Shown here: positions 61,201 to 64,000 of the stretch, one piece after another | How the letters are laid out: every line of letters starts with the position of its first letter | Position numbering within the stretch: the stretch's first letter is position 1 | NCBI GenBank assembly: GCA_021108275.1 | Contig: JAIORD010000037.1 | Span: 1 to 64,000 of the forward strand | Direction: 5' to 3' | Length of the DNA stretch: 64,000 nucleotides | From: Methanococcoides sp. | GTDB taxonomy: Archaea > Halobacteriota > Methanosarcinia > Methanosarcinales > Methanosarcinaceae | Program-made: the position numbers and the translations under genes | The notes under the pieces: model-generated | Database searches by the model: none | Seen by the model: the letters and a program-made list of their open reading frames with translations, nothing else | What the model was told of the DNA's origin: nothing

Positions 61201-62204
61201 AGAACCTCCTTTTCATCGATTATCCAGGTAACATCGACAGTATCCGGCCTGAAGCTCGGGTCCACATGAGAACTTTCGATCGGTAAAGTGGTCCCTGAAT
61301 TGAACATCAACAGACCTGTATAAGCTATCATGGCACCATTGTCACCCATGAAACGTTTTTCAGGCACGTAGAAGCTTGCACCTCTGTCCTCACACATGAC
61401 ATTGAGCATTTCGCGAAGCCGCATGTTCGCACCCACACCTCCTGCAAGAAGCACTTCACTCTTACCGGTATGGGCCAATGCACGCTCGGTAACCTCCACA
61501 AGCATTGCAAAAGCATTCTCCTGGAAAGAATAACAGACATCTTCAAGAGAGTTGTCCTTCAAAGAATCCGTTGCAGCAGTGGATAGCCCTGAAAATGAGA
61601 AATCCATACCCTTTACAACATATGGCATTTTCACATAATTCGTAGCTTTCCTGGCATACTCTTCCACCTTGGGACCTCCCGGATGGGTCAGCCCTGCACC
61701 CCTTGCAAATTTATCAAGGGCATTACCTATGCCGATATCAAGGGTTTCCCCGAATATCCTATACTTTCCAGCCCTGTGAGCAAGCACCTGCGAATTCCCG
61801 CCACTGACATAAAGCACCACAGGATCAACTGCCGGTGTTTTCCATCGACCGATCTCAACATGCCCGATACAGTGGTTCACACCCACAAGCGGAACATCCA
61901 GTGACAATGCCAGTGCCCTTGCCGATGTCGCAACCGTCCTCAGACATGCCCCCAATCCAGGTCCCTGTGAGAATGCAATAGCATCTATATTTTCAGGAGA
62001 ATGACCTTTATCCCGATATTCCTTCAGTAATCTTTCAATAACATTGGATGCATGCAAAGCATGATGCTGTGCAGCTTCCCTTGGATGAATACCTCCGGTC
62101 TTTGGCCGATATGTCTCAGTCACCTCTGCGATAACATCATCTTCGTCAACAATTGCTGCGCTTAAATTCCAGGCTGTGCCTTCTATACCGAGAACAGTTG
62201 TCAA
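61197..62204 (-). CDS. kae1: KEOPS subunit Kae1, tRNA N6-threonylcarbamoyladenosine synthase
   Basis: 335 residues. ASKHA ATPase: VLGIEGTAWNLSAAIVDEDD, QHHALHASNVIERLL, NHCIGHVEIG (metal His pair), VLYVSGGNSQVLAHR, GLTHPGGPKVEEYARK and MGDNGAMIAYTGL. Transfers threonylcarbamoyl to A37 of ANN-decoding tRNAs. Overlaps bud32, with rdgB next. Confidence 0.96.
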   Translation of the reverse strand: MTTVLGIEGTAWNLSAAIVDEDDVIAEVTETYRPKTGGIHPREAAQHHALHASNVIERLLKEYRDKGHSPENIDAIAFSQGPGLGACLRTVATSARALALSLDVPLVGVNHCIGHVEIGRWKTPAVDPVVLYVSGGNSQVLAHRAGKYRIFGETLDIGIGNALDKFARGAGLTHPGGPKVEEYARKATNYVKMPYVVKGMDFSFSGLSTAATDSLKDNSLEDVCYSFQENAFAMLVEVTERALAHTGKSEVLLAGGVGANMRLREMLNVMCEDRGASFYVPEKRFMGDNGAMIAYTGLLMFNSGTTLPIESSHVDPSFRPDTVDVTWIIDEKEVL

Positions 62205-62320
62205 TAAGTTAGTCTCCTTTTGGGAATAATGGTTTTTGTGTGTATTAGATTTAATGGATTACATATAACTTGTCATCCCATTGAGAAACGTTTTAGTACT
62301 TAGCAAACCAATCCACACTC

Positions 62321-62584
62321 ATGGAAGAAAAGGAATCAACAGCAAAAAACCCTGATATCAAAACCAAGGAAATGCTCCACAATGTCGGGGAAACGAGCTT
62401 TGGACTTCACACACCACCATCCTTAAGCAATGAGCTACCTGCCCTTGATGGTATCGAGTATATGCCACACAAATCAGCAGGATTACAGTCCGCTTCTGAT
62501 ATGTGGATAGACAAAGCAAGGATGACAGACGGTCTTCAGAACAAGCCGGTCATAGAGAAGATCCTGAAAGGCAGGACACTCTAA
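62321..62584 (+). CDS. Small hypothetical protein
   Basis: 87 residues (MEEKESTAKNPDIKTKEMLH ... GLHTPPSLSNELPALDGIEY ... ILKGRTL). No signal peptide or known motif. It stands alone on the plus strand between kae1 and a minus-strand remnant; coding potential is supported by balanced composition but the ribosome site is not obvious. Confidence 0.6.
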   Translation: MEEKESTAKNPDIKTKEMLHNVGETSFGLHTPPSLSNELPALDGIEYMPHKSAGLQSASDMWIDKARMTDGLQNKPVIEKILKGRTL

Positions 62585-62745
62585 CACCTCTACTTTTTTC
62601 TGATACATTATTTGTTACATCTTTTTAAGGGAAACTCACGCGGTCATAGTACCGACAGAATAAGTTAACCCCTACTGATCAGCATATATAGATGAAATAT
62701 AACTGGATGAAAACATATAATTTCATCCTGTTAATATTACATCGA

Positions 62746-63195
62746 TCAGATAATCTCCAGAAGTTCGTCCAAAGTAAGGGATCTAGCGAACTGAGTAACT
62801 CGTCCATTATCTGTCAGCGTAAATTTGCCCTGTGAAGCACCAGTGACCACAAAGTGTTCCGGACCAAAGTCTTTGGTATCAGCCCATGTGTCATTATTCA
62901 GATAAAGGAAAACCCTTTCTCCGGGAGAAAAGGAAGATTCATCCTCCACATCTATGGAAACATAATCGTCACTGCCACCCTGTATCCTAACTATAACTTC
63001 TTTTTCGGGCAATGGATTTTTGAGATAGCCATCCACACTGATTATGACATCAGTATAGAGAACATCATGCCAACCCAGATCATAGATATCATCGGTTGGC
63101 CTCGTTCCGTCAGCAGTGTTCCATTTACTTGGAAATATCCCCTTGACCGTACCTATTAGAATTATATCAGACCGATCTCTCAGATCTTCATAGCT
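62746..63195 (-). pseudogene. 5'-truncated secreted-protein gene
   Basis: Coding starts just after the stop of the neighbouring lipoprotein gene and reads SYEDLRDRSDIILIGTVKGI, FPSKWNTADGTRPTDD, HDVLYTDVIISVDGYLKNP and on to SLTLDELLEII. The frame has no ATG in the upstream part; the first GTG, at 63036, lies within conserved sequence. A full copy of this type would have a signal peptide and start about 40 residues earlier. I read it as a gene that lost its 5' end through a deletion joining it to the lipoprotein gene. Confidence 0.6.
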
Positions 63196-63813
63196 TCAGA
63201 ATTCAAGTTCGCCACTTACAGCAATATTTATTTTTCCTGTAGCACTATCGACATCTTCAACTGCCAATTTAATGGGATCTTCCCCATTTACGACATCTAT
63301 GGTGAAGTTATTGGATTCTGCCATGCCAATCCAATATGGTTTTGTAATTGAGTCACCCATTGAAGTGTGATATACGGCATTGAGTATATACTCACCATTA
63401 CCCAGATTCCAACACTTTGAATTAAAGGTAGCATTAAGAGATTGACCAGGATGGAGTTCAACAAGATCATCATTATTTAAATGCACTCTTGAAATTACTC
63501 CACATTCATAGGGTACTTTTGAACCATTTGGAAATAAGAAATTAATATCATAGCTCACTTGTTCTTCCATCTTCCACACATTGATAGTTTTGTTACCAAC
63601 GTTTGTTAACATCAAGTGAATGTTGAAAGTTTCACCTTCCTGCACCCGTGTCTTTTCAGGCACCAGAATAAAATTCAATTCACCGATCTGCTGATTGGGT
63701 TCTTTTGAATCGATACATCCCCCTACAAACAGCATCGAGCTAATTAGGAACAGTACTAGTATTATTTTGAAAAATTCTATATTGCTGAGATTTTTGATGT
63801 ATTTAATGTTCAT
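63196..63813 (-). CDS. Putative lipoprotein, beta-rich
   Basis: 205 residues from ATG 63813 (MNIKYIKNLSNIEFFKII), with AGGTGGGG upstream. A hydrophobic leader ends in the lipobox FVGGC. The mature part, NFILVPEKTRVQEGETFNIH and MLTNVGNKTINVW, is like an Ig/BsuPI-type beta sandwich (intracellular proteinase inhibitor-like), with Asn-rich loops. Function unknown. Its 3' end abuts the truncated gene. Confidence 0.75.
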   Translation of the reverse strand: MNIKYIKNLSNIEFFKIILVLFLISSMLFVGGCIDSKEPNQQIGELNFILVPEKTRVQEGETFNIHLMLTNVGNKTINVWKMEEQVSYDINFLFPNGSKVPYECGVISRVHLNNDDLVELHPGQSLNATFNSKCWNLGNGEYILNAVYHTSMGDSITKPYWIGMAESNNFTIDVVNGEDPIKLAVEDVDSATGKINIAVSGELEF

Positions 63814-64000
63814 CCCCACCTAAGCAATAAATTAGGCATATTTGATATATTCTTTTCCCAGTTCGCCGTTTTCTGTATTGATACACAAAATTGACAAGTA
63901 TGTCAAAATTGTGTTTTAGTAAATTTGAGGAAAATCACATACCTAATTATTTAAAAAAAAGTGTGAGAGGATCATATAATATCCATCTCACTCAACCTGT

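Overview
The window comes from a methylotrophic-type methanogenic archaeon, most likely a Methanosarcinaceae member (Methanococcoides/Methanolobus-like). Pointers are split RNA polymerase genes (A'/A'' and B'/B''), EF-2 with an archaeal diphthamide-loop context, KEOPS proteins, the archaeal CoA pathway (pantoate kinase plus phosphopantothenate synthetase), PGF-CTERM and PGF-pre-PGF surface proteins, an FmdE-family protein, a geranylgeranyl reductase and a c-type cytochrome. Base composition is moderately AT-rich and promoters are TATA-type.

Layout. 1-2.3 kb: homoserine dehydrogenase (cut by the window edge) with an ACT regulator, and a membrane winged-helix protein. 2.7-9.5 kb: secreted acidic protein plus lipoprotein, HtpX, DUF488, thymidylate synthase, EPSP synthase and a lipid reductase. 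9.5-14.2 kb: an ACT/HTH regulator and a nickel/cobalt ECF transporter operon headed by a duplicated His-rich surface protein. 14.7-20.6 kb: a DRE-TIM synthase (probable Re-citrate or homocitrate synthase), an MscS channel, then a transfer scar. There a native-type isocitrate dehydrogenase gene is cut to its 3' third and abuts bacterial-looking DNA with a complete monomeric NADP-isocitrate dehydrogenase. 21-29.9 kb: PGF-pre-PGF surface protein, TatD-like hydrolase, UvrA, FmdE, PurB, an HNH endonuclease and a cytochrome P460 lipoprotein. 29.95-31.26 kb: a gene graveyard (integrase and other remnants) that also holds micro-ORFs, one with a perfect Shine-Dalgarno and a structured leader, next to tRNA-Arg. 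32-34 kb: a PAS histidine kinase and a small HTH protein.

34.1-47.8 kb is the canonical information-processing operon on the minus strand: rpoH-rpoB''-rpoB'-rpoA'-rpoA''-rpl30e-nusA-rpsL-rpsG-fusA-tuf(EF-1alpha)-rpsJ, with tRNA-Lys upstream. 48.4-55.6 kb: SAH hydrolase, SAH/MTA/5'-deoxyadenosine deaminase, an HD protein and a CoA-synthesis operon (coaBC, pantoate kinase, SPFH protein, phosphopantothenate synthetase). 55.7-58.3 kb: a Vms1-like peptide-release factor candidate, a repeat protein and the rRNA methyltransferase RlmE. 58.3-64 kb: DUF211, PHP phosphatase, a KEOPS/ITPase cluster (Kae1-Bud32-RdgB) and small secreted proteins, one 5'-truncated.

The most notable points are the in-place replacement of isocitrate dehydrogenase, the duplicated metal-capture candidate with a cluster of repeated TAACAG/GTAAAC motifs upstream, the apparent lack of a standard start codon for RpoB'', a three-way-junction-like element at 48.13-48.21 kb, and the micro-ORF at 30.44 kb. 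All functional names come from reading motifs by eye; no database search was run.
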